The position numbers were made by a program, and so were the translations under genes. A DNA stretch of 64,000 nucleotides, taken from positions 114,560,654-114,624,653 of the forward strand of contig CM068367.1 in assembly GCA_034769895.1 (NCBI GenBank), written 5' to 3'. The notes under the pieces were generated by a model that worked only from the letters and a program-made list of their open reading frames with translations, had not been told where the DNA came from and did no database searches. Within the stretch, counting starts at the first letter, position 1. The number at the start of each line of letters is the position of its first letter. The DNA comes from Magicicada septendecula. Its lineage: Eukaryota > Arthropoda > Insecta > Hemiptera > Cicadidae. Below are positions 47,101 through 57,640 of this stretch, in pieces.

Positions 47101-47487
47101 TTATTTGATAACGACAAAGACCAGGAACTTTACCAAATCGACGATTCCCAGAGCGGAACGTCACTACTACACATACACACCATACAAATTATTCTGGGTA
47201 ATTTTATACCAGAACACTACTTCAATTACAATTATATTAGGGTTTTATTACAAAGGTGAAGACCAACAGTGAGAGCATAACGAAGACTAGAAGACATTAG
47301 CTACGTTATTACACACATTCTTACATTGTAATAAACTGTTTTATTACAAAATTGGCTAGCCCAACCAGTGGGGCTTACAGGAGAGCACAACTCTCATACA
47401 TCAAGCTTTATTTATTAATTCGAGTTTTATTACAAATTTGGCTTCCATCTCGGGGCTTGAACGAGGCAGACGTCTCGTTTTATTACA
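44112..47487 (+). repeat. 3' LTR (3376 bp)
   Basis: Matches the 5' LTR end to end apart from a 587-bp deletion at the GAA-rich block (junction near 44277) and a handful of point differences. Among those I saw are ttaat/ttaac near 45616, gag/gac near 45834, tgc/tgt near 46073, gaa/gta near 46249, an extra g near 46811, and aagtg/aagag near 46843. The other two are caac/caat near 47080 and aaaa/acaa near 47185. It ends TTTTATTACA at 47487. Confidence 0.9.
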
Positions 47488-47496
47488 CTGTTAACA
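47488..47496. repeat. Possible right target-site duplication CTGTTAACA
   Basis: Directly abuts the 3' LTR end and matches 35610-35618 exactly. See the left copy for the two-base discrepancy. Confidence 0.4.
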
Positions 47497-48620
47497 AAAA
47501 TTTACTGAAACGAAAAGAGTAGAAAAATATATAGCACTTGTCTTTAGGCCATCATATTTATCTCAGTAAGAAGTGTTGTAAACCAGTCTTTAATTTAAGC
47601 TGTGTTCTAATTTTTCAATTCAATTTAGAGTAGAAAAGTAAGCTTATTTTTGAGATACTATCATGTATTGTAGGCTAATTATAATTATCTGTGGTAACGA
47701 AAAACTTTTTAAGAAACAAATATATTGATTTTAATTTCTAAATATAGTCTTGCAAAAGTGTAAATAAAAGATTCCGAAAAGGACAAAAATAAAAATACCA
47801 AAAACGTACATATTTTCGCAGTTATAGATTGAACAAAATAAAATAAATTTTAAACAACACATAATGTAAATGAAGGAAACAAAAGATTACCTAAATTATT
47901 AAAAATTATAAACGAGGGAGAAAGGAAAGTCCGTTGTACGAAGATCTAGGAAGCGACGGGAGTAAATGAGACGAAATGATAAAATTTCTAATCTCTGAAA
48001 TAGGAAGTCTGGAGAAGGAGAATATGAACATTATAGTTGTAAAATAACAACAATGGACAAATAAATTTGTTTTTCGTATTCTTCTTTTTGCTTATTGTTA
48101 TTGTTATTATTCCATACAATATGGACGTTACGGTCCATTACGCACTTCTTTATCCGACTATCTTCTTGGTCCTACAACGTTCTTTCTTCATTTCACATTA
48201 CAAATCACTTTACTTTTTAGTATCTTGTTTTCATTCAATTTTTCTACATTCAATGGTCTGTCTAACACTGCCTGAATTTATTCGTGCTGTTATTTAGATT
48301 GTACGTCCCAAGCGCGTTTGTCATCATTTCTTAGTTGTTCCTTGTCTGGCACTCCCAGAACTAGTCTTAAAAACCTCATTTAATTAGCTTGCATTTGCGT
48401 CTGTGCAGGTCTATACATTTATATTTATGCTTGTATCAGGTCTATGCAATCAGCGTCCTACCTTGAAGTCCGCATGAGACTCCCATCACAATATAAAATT
48501 TTAAAAGAGAGTCTCTTATGAATTTTCACTTTAGCTTTCTCCTTTTCATCTGGTTATAGACAAGTAAACAAAAGTTTTGCAACATCTGTAGCTTCCGGAA
48601 AATAGTTATATCTACTAACT
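47497..48620. other. Anonymous AT-rich DNA
   Basis: Old sequence flanking the young insertion. No gene or repeat relative recognised. Confidence 0.5.
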
Positions 48621-49000
48621 GCCTTAGGTACCAGAAGGTTAGATGTTACATAAACATCTAACATAATAGGAGAATTTACTTACAATCATCCTCTCGTTAA
48701 AAGTTTACCTTTAGTTTAGCTTTAACGAGAGGTAAACTAAAATAGATGTTTATGAAACATCTAACCTAATACGAGAATTTACTTACAATCATCCTCTCGT
48801 TAAAAGTTTACCTTTAGTTTAGCGCTAAAAAAAGATGAAGAGAAAACTTCGCGTACGTTGAAGAGATAACAAGTTGTCTTGTAGTTCAACAAATTACTAA
48901 TAGAAGTAGAAAGTAAATGTTATATCATTTCAATAAGATAACATCCAAATAAAGAAAATGTCGTCGATATTCGTCGATGTCAAAGCTTTGACTTGCAATT
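48621..49000. repeat. Dispersed repeat family B, copy 2, with internal duplication
   Basis: Two direct copies of agaatttacttacaatcatc followed by ctctcgttaaaagtttacct (about 48670 and 48774) are separated by an inverted piece (tttaacgagaggtaaact at about 48721). RNA from this locus would fold into a hairpin. The downstream part (aatagaagtagaaagtaaa, then aaaatgtcg and gatgtcaaagctttgacttg) aligns in order with 24170-24270. Confidence 0.6.
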
Positions 49001-50239
49001 ATATTTACTTGTCTCTCCTTCCCTTGCACCGTGCTCACATCCAACTACATCCAAATGTATTGACGTGTTACGCGCAGATCAAGCAAATTCCGCTTTGCAC
49101 GGTTATATCCTGCCTCATCCGTAAAATTACGTACGTAATAAAGAACGTAGCCAGGAAACTTGTTTTTTGTTACGCAAGGATACCCACCTTGAAACTACGA
49201 ACACAATATTGCCTATCTTCTTCTAGTTGAAATATTCATTTTGTGATAGGTTTTCGTGTATATGTTAAAAATGTTTCATGCTTGTTAAAAATATTTTCAA
49301 ATCGTTTTTCCTATGTTTTTAGAACAAATTTAGTCAACAATCTGATTGTTTGTGAGACGTGATAAAAGAGTTGTTGACAACAGAACACCTTCAAGGTTAG
49401 ACTAGAACAAACCTTCAACGTCAACATCGTTAGTACTAATACGCAATTATGAAGTTCTAAAGTTACTTAAATATTATATATTATAAGTTTTACATAAACA
49501 CGTGCTGGTAACAAACATTTGATAGAACTTCCTTAATTTGCACACAAATGTACTCAGTAAACTTTCTGTACATAAAGTTTAAATAATTGCAACAAAATGA
49601 TATGGGATTATTGTTATACTCACTTCTGCCTAAAAGATAATATTTTTATTGTAATACATACAAGTGTTTCTAGTAACGTCAGTTATATTTCTAGTAATTC
49701 TTCAGTTATTATATTATATGTTATACGAATGTTCTTTAACTATTATTAATTCTTCACTGTTGTAATATTACAAAACATGTAACATATTTCAGAAGAAATA
49801 TGTTTTTATTACTTCTACGTATGTCAATATTCTAGATTATATGATGAGGAAGTAACTGTAAATTATAAGTCCTGCAGTAACAGCATTCTAAAATTCTGCT
49901 CGTGGACTAAGATTTTTACAAAGGATATTTTTCTAACTGCATGACCGTTGAGATGCATATTTCTGTATTACAGTAGTTTAATTTGAATCTACATTACATT
50001 AACAAACCAAACATCTGATTATGTAAATCAATTCAATTCTGGGAAACTTGCGATCAATATAAAGAAAAAAAACATATCAACTAAAATATTGCACATTTAG
50101 ATTTACATTTATGTTATTATTTATATTAAAATTAAAATGTTTATATATTATTAAACGTAAGTTACAAAAATTAAGAAGACAATTTGTTCTTACATCTTGG
50201 ACAGTATAAGTTACCTACAGCTCTCAAACTTGGGTCTTC
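49001..50239. other. Anonymous AT-rich DNA
   Basis: No gene or repeat relative recognised. Confidence 0.5.
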
Positions 50240-50615
50240 AAATAATCAACGAAATTCCAGAAGTCTCCAAGCAGTGGAATGGCCTTATGGAACGAGAAGG
50301 TCTTGTAGGGTGTCCAGACTCCAGTGAATTCGAAATGAGGACATAAAGAGAGGCAACGTCATGTTTACAAGACAGCTTTAGACACCATAAATACAAAGTG
50401 CCTCGCTTTGTACGGCCACGTGGAAAGGAAGCCTGATGATCGTTGACCCAAAATGATCCAATAGGGTTCCATTTTGACAACGGACACGGGCTAGACCCAG
50501 ACCATCGTGGAAAGAGGACGTACTAGATGACATGAGACTTGGAACAACAGAAGCTTCTGATACGAGAGACGGCAGTGCTCAGAGACCAAACAGCTAACTC
50601 TCGCAGGGAAGGTAC
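50240..50615 (+). pseudogene. LINE ORF2 C-terminal fragment (tentative)
   Basis: The plus-strand translation contains LYGHVERKPDDR (about 50408-50442) and, in another frame, ARPRPSWKEDVLDDMRLG (about 50490-50545). The GH-V-x-R...DDR then RPR-x-x-W-x-x-D-V order fits LINE ORF2 C-termini. Several stops and frame changes. It abuts the MITE at 50622. Confidence 0.4.
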
Positions 50616-50621
50616 GAGTTA

Positions 50622-51178
50622 GGCCGGCCGCTCAATGGAGTGACATTTTGTTTCGCGACAGAACCGTTTTGACACATTGTGTTGTACCGCGTCGCTTAGG
50701 TAGAGAGAGAGGCTTGAGACATTGGCTCACGACAAAACAATTTTTCGTCAGGTGTTTTTGAGCTGTAAAAGCGTGTGGTTCGTGGGTTCCTGACAGGTAT
50801 TATTTTACTTCTATTTTATATTCAACTACACTTACACTTTTTTCCATTTTATACTCAGTAGCAATTAATAATAATAATAAATACACAACTATTTGCGAGA
50901 ATCAAAACAAAAGGACAATGCCGTAACTTTCCACGTAGATCTTAGTAAGTGTAATTTAAACTCCCCGCCTTGTGTGGTTAGAGAATCCAACGTATGCGCA
51001 GTTCAAAATGTCGGGAGCTGTTTTGTTGCGAGACATAAATTGAAGGAGCTTCGTCTGTGGTCGCGACGGGCCTCGCAGCCAGTGTATGGTCCTTTATAGA
51101 TCCTAATACCAGTAGAGTAATCTGCGACGGCGACACGATGCGCCAAAACGGTTCTGTCGCAGTAGTGTGCGGCGGGCC
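50622..51178. mobile_element. PIF/Harbinger-like MITE (557 bp)
   Basis: The left end GGCCGGCCGCTCA and the right end (complement GGCCCGCCGCACA) are terminal inverted repeats. A further shared inverted block GCGACAGAACCGTTTTG lies just inside (50654 and 51143-51160). The element is flanked on both sides by TTA (50619-50621, 51179-51181). A 3-bp TWA duplication with GG-starting TIRs is the hallmark of PIF/Harbinger. The interior has no transposase. A 68-codon frame at 50893-51099 has no recognisable motif. Confidence 0.6.
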
Positions 51179-51181
51179 TTA

Positions 51182-52479
51182 TAGTATCATACCCGTTGTT
51201 TTTTTTTAATATCACTTGTTAATGTTAGGCAGTATCGGAACAAGAACTAAGAGTTTATTAATAAGTATAATTATCATTAATTCGGAATGAATCCAACTTA
51301 CTATAACTTTATATTTTCTTATTTTTATACTCTAAATTAACTTGCTTCTATCTCTGTGGAAGGCAGAAGTGATAACGCAAATATTATCATGGACTAGTAA
51401 AGTAACAAATGAAGTAGTTGTTCGGCGAGTACAGGAGAAGAGTGGGTTCGTAGAAAATATAAATAATAGACGTTTGCTGCCGCACCTTGCCTGGTGGTCC
51501 ACTACTGCCATTGCCAAGGTGTAGAGAGGAAAATGTATCAGAAGTAAGGTATCGAGTTCAGTTGTTGAAGCCATTGAAATTGGACGCCCTGAGCAGAGTG
51601 AACATGTAGGACATCTGTAGATCCACTTGCTGCCCACCAAACATTGGATTGAGAAGAAATAAAAGAGGGGATATATACACATACACGCGCACGCGTATAA
51701 AATAAAAACAGAGAAACGAGAGAGTAAAATATTACACTACTACTTTTGCAATGTTTTCGCAACAATATTTGCAATATAATAAACATGAGTACACTTACTA
51801 AAGTTGAACAACTACACCTTTCGTAACACTTTGAATTTCCACAATAACCAGGCTCCTACAAATGTTAGGAGCACACAGGCAGAGGTACAGGCGTCCTAGC
51901 TCCCTCATGTGTGAATAATAGCAATGCAGAGCACCGGTATTAATTAAAAGGCAACACGAGTCGGCGTAAAGTTTCTCCTATGCGTTGAAATTAAATTAAA
52001 CAACTATATTGTCAGTAATTAGCGTAGTTTAATTGTTTATTACCGATGTCGACCGACGACTTTCTACCACTTTCTGAACAATCTTTAGTAGAACGCACTG
52101 AGAATATCGTCAAAGTCAAACACTCGTAATTTTTAGTAATAAACAACTTCTTTTCCGTAAAGTCCTTAACAGAAAAATTGTTTTAATTATCTTGTTAAGC
52201 AAAGTTTTGTTAAAACAAACGTATGATTGTCGTACACATGTATATAATTAGTACATTCGCCGAACAACCGTTCAACACATTAAAACTGATATTCAAATTT
52301 TGGCTATATATAGTATATTGTTACGATAATGTATTTCATTTGGTTCGTTCTTTATTTGCGAGTATATATTTTGGCAAAAAATTTTGTTCACCATCGTCAG
52401 TTTAAAAATTAAATGAAGTAAAACATTACAATTTGTAATGACTGCTTTTCAGTAAGAAAGACCAAATTATTCCTTTGAA
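51182..52479. other. Anonymous DNA
   Basis: No gene recognised. A 116-codon minus-strand frame at 51332-51682 and overlapping plus-strand frames show no motif I recognise. Confidence 0.45.
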
Positions 52480-53045
52480 GGTAAATATCCAGTGAAGACT
52501 AAGACAGTTATAAATAACAGCACTTTAGAACAAGTGAGCCGTTTCAAATGTCTCGGCTGTGCAGTAAGCTATGAATCTGAATATGATATAAAAGAGAAGA
52601 TAAATAAATTTAGTAATATTTGTGGTACAATTCATAGAAATCTTAGAAATAAAACAAGACACAGCACAAGGATTAAATTTTGTAAGACAATTGCTATACC
52701 CACGTTGATTTATGCGAGTGACGCGTGGGTCATGATAAAAAGGAAAGCGGCAAGATTCAGAGTGCTGAAATGCAGTTTCTTTTAAATACTTTAAATTATA
52801 CATTTTAAGATAGAATAAGGAATGAAGATATCAGAGGAGAACTTGAAGTAAAGAACATAAATAAAAAATTATTTCAATTTACAGAAGACAATGGTAGGAT
52901 CATCTGCAAAGGATGACAGAGGGTCGATTGTCGGAAGCGTTACTAAACTATAAAGCCACTGGTAGAAGAGACGTGGGTCGTCCAAGGATGAGATGGGTGC
53001 CGAAACAGGTTATATGATCTAATCCTTGAAGAGGAGAAGAAGTAA
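52480..53045 (+). pseudogene. LINE ORF2 C-terminal domain fragment
   Basis: The open frame 52492-52785 contains NNSTLEQVSRFKCLGCAVS, DIKEKINKFSNICGTIHRNL, RIKFCKTIAIPTLIYASDAW and a broken end. After a frame change it continues DRIRNEDIRGELEVKNINKK, then HLQRMTEGRLSEALLNYKAT and RRDVGRPRMRW (to about 53000). This is the standard order after the reverse transcriptase core in this widespread arthropod LINE type: FKYLG, G-I-R-L, KFYK-VPTLLYGSE-W, NEDIR, W-HL-RM, GRPR-RW. A GAA/GGA-rich tail follows (53022-53040). It matches the 29315-29475 fragment closely. It is truncated at its 5' end, as usual for LINE insertions. Confidence 0.8.
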
Positions 53046-54339
53046 TGTCTGCTCAATCGTATGAATCCATCCATCACTTTGTCACACCAATAGATATCAA
53101 ATATTACAATTAACGTTAATAATGCTACCACCGCACACTTAATACGCAAACTATTCCCGAAAGACAGTGTACGTAATGTGCAGGCCCTACATAACACCAT
53201 ATTGAACACCAAAGCACATTCGGCACATTGAGATAAGATTTCGCCAACAAAACCATCACTGTGTGTCTCCGAATCTACCGGGCAAGTGTCTCCGAAATCT
53301 CCAGCACCGATTGAAACAAATTCTGCATCAAGCAGTCTAACAGCAGGATCCAGAATCGCACCGAGGGAACCAATTAGATCAGTGAAGAGACAAGACAACA
53401 CCTCATAAACTACAAAACTCTCTAATATAAATCATCGAATTGGAATACAGAAGTCTTAGCCAACTAAACAAAAGATTCGAGAAAATAGTCAAAGAAGCAA
53501 AAGACAAGTAGAACGATCAAAATGGCAAAACAACAGAGACGTTGTAGTGTGTAATGTGTAATGTGGAAAGTGCTTTCGGTGCCAAACACGCCTGTCTACA
53601 CCAAAAAGAGTAGACGTAAGCGCATGCCCCACAAATCTGTTGGCTGCAGCGGTGCTCAATGCGACCAGTCACTAGGAAACCACTACAACAAGCATATGCC
53701 GAGGAAGGCATGGAAAACGGACTTCTGATAAAATCATCACAGTCACTGTAGGAACGTGGTGAGGAAAAATGCATTACATGCGTAAAGCCATCAACACCGA
53801 AATACGACTAACTGAGAAATCACAAAGAGCCCAGCCCTCCCTCCCCACACACATTAGCTCTATCATATATGGAGGTAAAAAATAAAACATACAGAAAGGG
53901 AGGTCCAAGGGACGACAGAGAAAGTAAGAGCGAGAGGAGAGTAAATACGGCGTCTATAATTCAATTACCACGTATAATTTTCTAAACGTTTTGTGTAGGC
54001 TACACTGCTAATAATGAGGCTACGGTAATTGGCCCCGACGGAGTCATAACGTGGCCGATTGACAATTAATAATATGTACGGCCATGTAACCACAGCAAGC
54101 CAAGCCGGGCTACACCTGTAATTATTGGATTTGAACCTTGGCTGTAAACTCAGTGTAGAGCAACTTAATTCAGAAGTGCCAGATACTAAGATCTATGAAA
54201 CTCGGAATATTTAGTAATTTATTTGTGTGTGTGTTCGTGTAGTTACTTGTAAGTGTATATAGGTATGTGGTTCTTTAAATAGTCGATGATTTTTTTCTGT
54301 CATTACTTGATCACTTGGTATTCCACTTTCATGGCATCT
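53046..54339. other. Anonymous DNA with protein-like stretch at 53150-53800
   Basis: Plus-strand translations such as KDSVRNVQALHNTILNTKAH and SESTGQVSPKSPAPIETNSA (53150-53330), and further on ESAFGAKHACLHQKE (53570), look like eroded coding sequence with few stops over short spans. I cannot assign a family. A 152-codon minus-strand frame (52943-53401) is an overlap of this and the LINE tail. Confidence 0.35.
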
Positions 54340-54860
54340 TGTGTTGCTAACTTCATCATCTCATCCAAACGGTGCATAACACACTCTCGTTGACGGTATT
54401 ACTGGTGAGGTTTCTCAGATGACGCAAAGTCTGAGTTGACTTCCGATCGTCTAGTTGATTCGATCGAGGACGTAACGTGTCTTCCGCCTACTGTGAGCCT
54501 CCGAGGCGGTGTATTGTTGCTGATTTCAGTTTCTCGTGTGGGTTTGTTACTAGCGAGTTGATAGTTAGATCGTGCACTTCTTTGAGTATTTCATGGGGAA
54601 TATCCCTGCTACGTAAGAGTACTGGATGCTCTTTTGTACGATACTGGCGCCGGCAAAATTCCCTTCCAGCAATACAAACTATAATTCTGGGTCTGACTGG
54701 TAGAATTCTAAAATACAGACTGTGAAGTATTCGACTGAAGCCCAAGGATGGTCTGTCATAGTTCTGCCCTGCCACGTTGTCTTCCACCATGGTGATAGCC
54801 GTGTGTTCCTCTGCTGCTGCGGCGGTGACACAATCACCTCGCGGTCACCAGTTCCGGGTA
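54340..54860 (-). pseudogene. gag: Gypsy-type retrotransposon gag fragment
   Basis: On the minus strand: a WF-type start (QSDPEL, stop, FVLLEGNFAGA, about 54690-54640), then after a frame change IPHEILKEVHDLTINSLVTN, then (54457-54350) LDDRKSTQTLRHLRNLTSNT and NESVLCTVW. The order PELWF-x-x-E-x-x-F, VL-EV-DLI-NP, LGDRKPSQLLRxMR, LLRTLW is that of a Gypsy-like Gag found widely in insects. At least two frame changes and one stop. It is a different lineage from the gag at 39693-42243. No LTRs or pol recognised nearby. Confidence 0.6.
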
Positions 54861-56549
54861 TGTCCACAAATGTCCGCTGCTCACTGGGAGATGAACTTCA
54901 CGCCAATGTTTCTTGGAGAAAGCGTTTTTTCACTTCTCGAACTATATGGGCTTCCTTAGTTGTATTAAACTGGATATAAACTAACTAATGTGTGATTGTG
55001 ACTGTATCTCCGAGTGAGTGACTAAGTGTGGACGTGTGTATCATCTGAACACCAGTTTAAATAGACTTCCATACTCGAACTGTGGTTTATTTCAGATACA
55101 CTCTTAGGAATAGACACGGAGATAGAGTTAGAGCTACAGATTAGTTAGTTTGTTTTCGATGTAATATGAAGTCTCGTTCCATATAATATGTAACGAAGTC
55201 TTGAAATATGGATTATATGGATTACTCAAGAACCAACAGTGTCTTGAATTTGTGCTCTCAATCAATAGCGGAGATTTGTGAAAATACCTATAGCCTAAAG
55301 TAATGTGAGTCGGATACGTTTAAAGTATCAATTTACTTAGAAATTTTTATATATTTCCTGTGTGAAGTAAGCAGCAGACCGTAAGATGGATCAGAGAAGT
55401 ATTTGGTATTCAAAAGGAATAAACGAGGTTACGCTGAAAATGGTAGCAATACTGAACGCGAGTTCTTCTGTTCGCTGAGAAAACAGTTGAGAAGAAACAA
55501 AGAAGAAGAAGCTGGACGAGGAATAAACACTAACGACAGCACACAGTTAAACGTTAGCATCGAATAAGGAAAACTGGAAGGACGATATGTAAAGGTTACC
55601 CTTCAACTGAAGTGTGTCAAGTTATACTCTGTCAGTTTCACAGATGCACTTGCTGTTATCGTAAATTATAAACCATTTCCTTATAGTTTGTCAGTAATTA
55701 ACAAGAAACATCCAATGTAAACTTGAAAATTTACACAACAGGAGCGCGTGCATGTGAGTGAGAGCGCTTACAGTTTAATAAACAACTGTCAATATGATTA
55801 TAAATTTCTCTTGACTGCATCTGTAGAGTTGTGGAAAAGAAGTAGAAGTTTTTAATTAAGAATGTATTAAATATGTTAGACGTAAACTACGTATTTCTTC
55901 TCGTACACGCACGTGCGCGCACATATACAGTCTCAACAACACTCACTTACGCGTACAGATTTTCATTAAACTTTTTTATTTTATATTTTATCTGAAGTTA
56001 TAAAAAAGTAGTTAGATACTGGTACTCTCGGTGATTACGTCGTAACGACGATAAAAGTTACTTCTTCGAAAGTACATAGTAAGAAATATTTTGTAAATTT
56101 ATTTTATCGCTTTATCGATAGAGCTTATGTTTTATGGAATCAGAATAATTTGTTTTCTATCATGTCATAGATTAAGTATTATATCTATAACATGACTTAC
56201 TTTTCTTTTTAGAACTCACGGTTCAAAAGAAAAAAGCAATTTTCAGCTTTATTTATCGGCTAAACATATTTTTTTTTGGTCACTGTACTTTAACAGATAC
56301 TGATGTTATTGTTCAGGCTGATTTTGAGACCTACGTAAAAGAATACATATCGTATTAGATATGTTATATCGTAAGTCTACTTTGTTTGATACGGCGTCAA
56401 ACCTCGTTTTAGTACGCTACACTAACAATTAAACTGTACAAAGATTTATGTGAATAACAAACAACTAATAAATAAATTATAACCGCTTCCATTATGCCAT
56501 TGCCTATATTCTATTTCTGACGTGCGATTCTAATCCCGAATGACAGTAA
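54861..56549. other. Anonymous DNA
   Basis: No gene recognised. A possible upstream continuation of the gag remnant to about 54990 on the minus strand is not clear. Confidence 0.45.
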
Positions 56550-57640
56550 TCAGTCGGCGATTGAAGAAAAGGCGAGAATGATAGAGTTAACGTTCAGGCA
56601 ATTCCAGAAAACTTGCAAGTCCAAATCACCATCACACAGGACAAATTCAGATTTTAAAGTACGGTAGTCAAACCAGAATGCTTGTACACGCAGAGGCAAT
56701 AGATAGTGAAGAAACAGATTGGAAATTGATAAGAAAGAAAACAAAATTTCTAAGGAAAATCGTAGGATCCAGAAATACCTCAGCAAATGAGTTGAAACTT
56801 TGTTTGAGATCAAAGCAAGAGTTATTACGAAAAGATTGAGAAAATCTCGAACACGATGATTAAGAAAGGCGAATTACTTTTTTTTTGACACATTGGACGA
56901 ATAGAACTAGACGGGAGAACAAACAAGATTCCCATTTTTCCAGAAAAACAGACAAAAGTACACAAGTATCATGAGCAAAAGAAGGTCATCAGTATCTAGA
57001 TAATGTGGAATCAGAGAGGGAAGAAATGTATTCAGAAAGAAGAATGTGTTGGTAAGTGATCTTTCGGGAGAGAAACGAAGAAATCAAGGAGAACCAAGAC
57101 AACATTATTGGAAGAAAAATAAGCGACAGCGGTTAGAGAATGAAGTAATACTTGGCAAAGAACATCAGAAAATTAAAGACGTTGTGTCATCGTAGCCTAT
57201 GCGTAGCCGAAACTAAAAATGAAGAAAATAAATAATAAACAAATAGACAAAAACATAACAGAAACAGTGAGAAAAAGAAGATTAGTAGTTTTTGGACATT
57301 TATATAGAATTGACGACAATAGGTTAACAAAACATATCTTCAAATATCTGTGGGGAAAAGTCAACATCAAGTTGGATTAAAGAAGTCAAAAAGGATTTAG
57401 AAAAAAATATGAACGCAGAAGAAGCAATTGAAAGAGACGTTTTTCGGGTTAAAAATGGAAGGAGTCCAGGGTAGGAGATAGAAAAACGCAGGTTCAAAGT
57501 GGACTGAAGACAGGAAGAAGAGATATAGTGAAAAGATGAAAGAATATTGGAGAAAAAGAAAAGAACAAGGAATAAAGAATTGAAATTGGTATGTGGTCCT
57601 CAGATGGCCGATACAAATAGAAAAAAAAAACAAATAGACA
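56550..57640 (+). pseudogene. LINE ORF2 C-terminal fragment, second lineage
   Basis: Several frames together give EEKARMIELTFRQFQKTCKS, VVKPECLYTQRQ, IRKKTKFLRKIVGSRNTSAN, YEKIEKISNTMIKKGELLFF (56570-56890) and, after an apparent insertion or duplicated stretch, RRLVVFGHLYRIDDNRLTKH, SSWIKEVKKDLEKNMN and YWRKRKEQ (57277-57560). The order PECLY...E, ILRKILG, YEKIEKI, FGHL-R-NRLTK, WFKEVKKDL is that of a recurrent insect LINE ORF2 tail, different from the 52480 lineage. Frames change several times. The end near 57640 has an A-rich stretch. Confidence 0.6.

Larger units (their letters stand above)
35621..47487 (+). mobile_element. Young gag-only LTR retrotransposon with giant LTRs
   Basis: Two direct repeats, 35621-39582 and 44112-47487, both begin TGTAGCGTGA and end TTTTATTACA. 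They bracket a primer-binding-site-like sequence, a gag gene, non-coding DNA and a purine tract. By eye I saw about seven substitutions and a 1-bp indel over roughly 3.37 kb, plus one 587-bp length difference, so the insertion is recent. The only protein is Gag. No protease, reverse transcriptase, RNase H or integrase motif occurs in the interior. The element must therefore be non-autonomous, with pol supplied in trans. The capsid-like region of Gag points to the Ty3/Gypsy type. The gag-only plan recalls the TR-GAG elements described in plants. Confidence 0.9.

Noticed and set aside
54125-54175. tRNA-like T-arm (complement of ggatttgaacc)
   Set aside because: The T-stem does not pair properly and no anticodon or D arm can be fitted.
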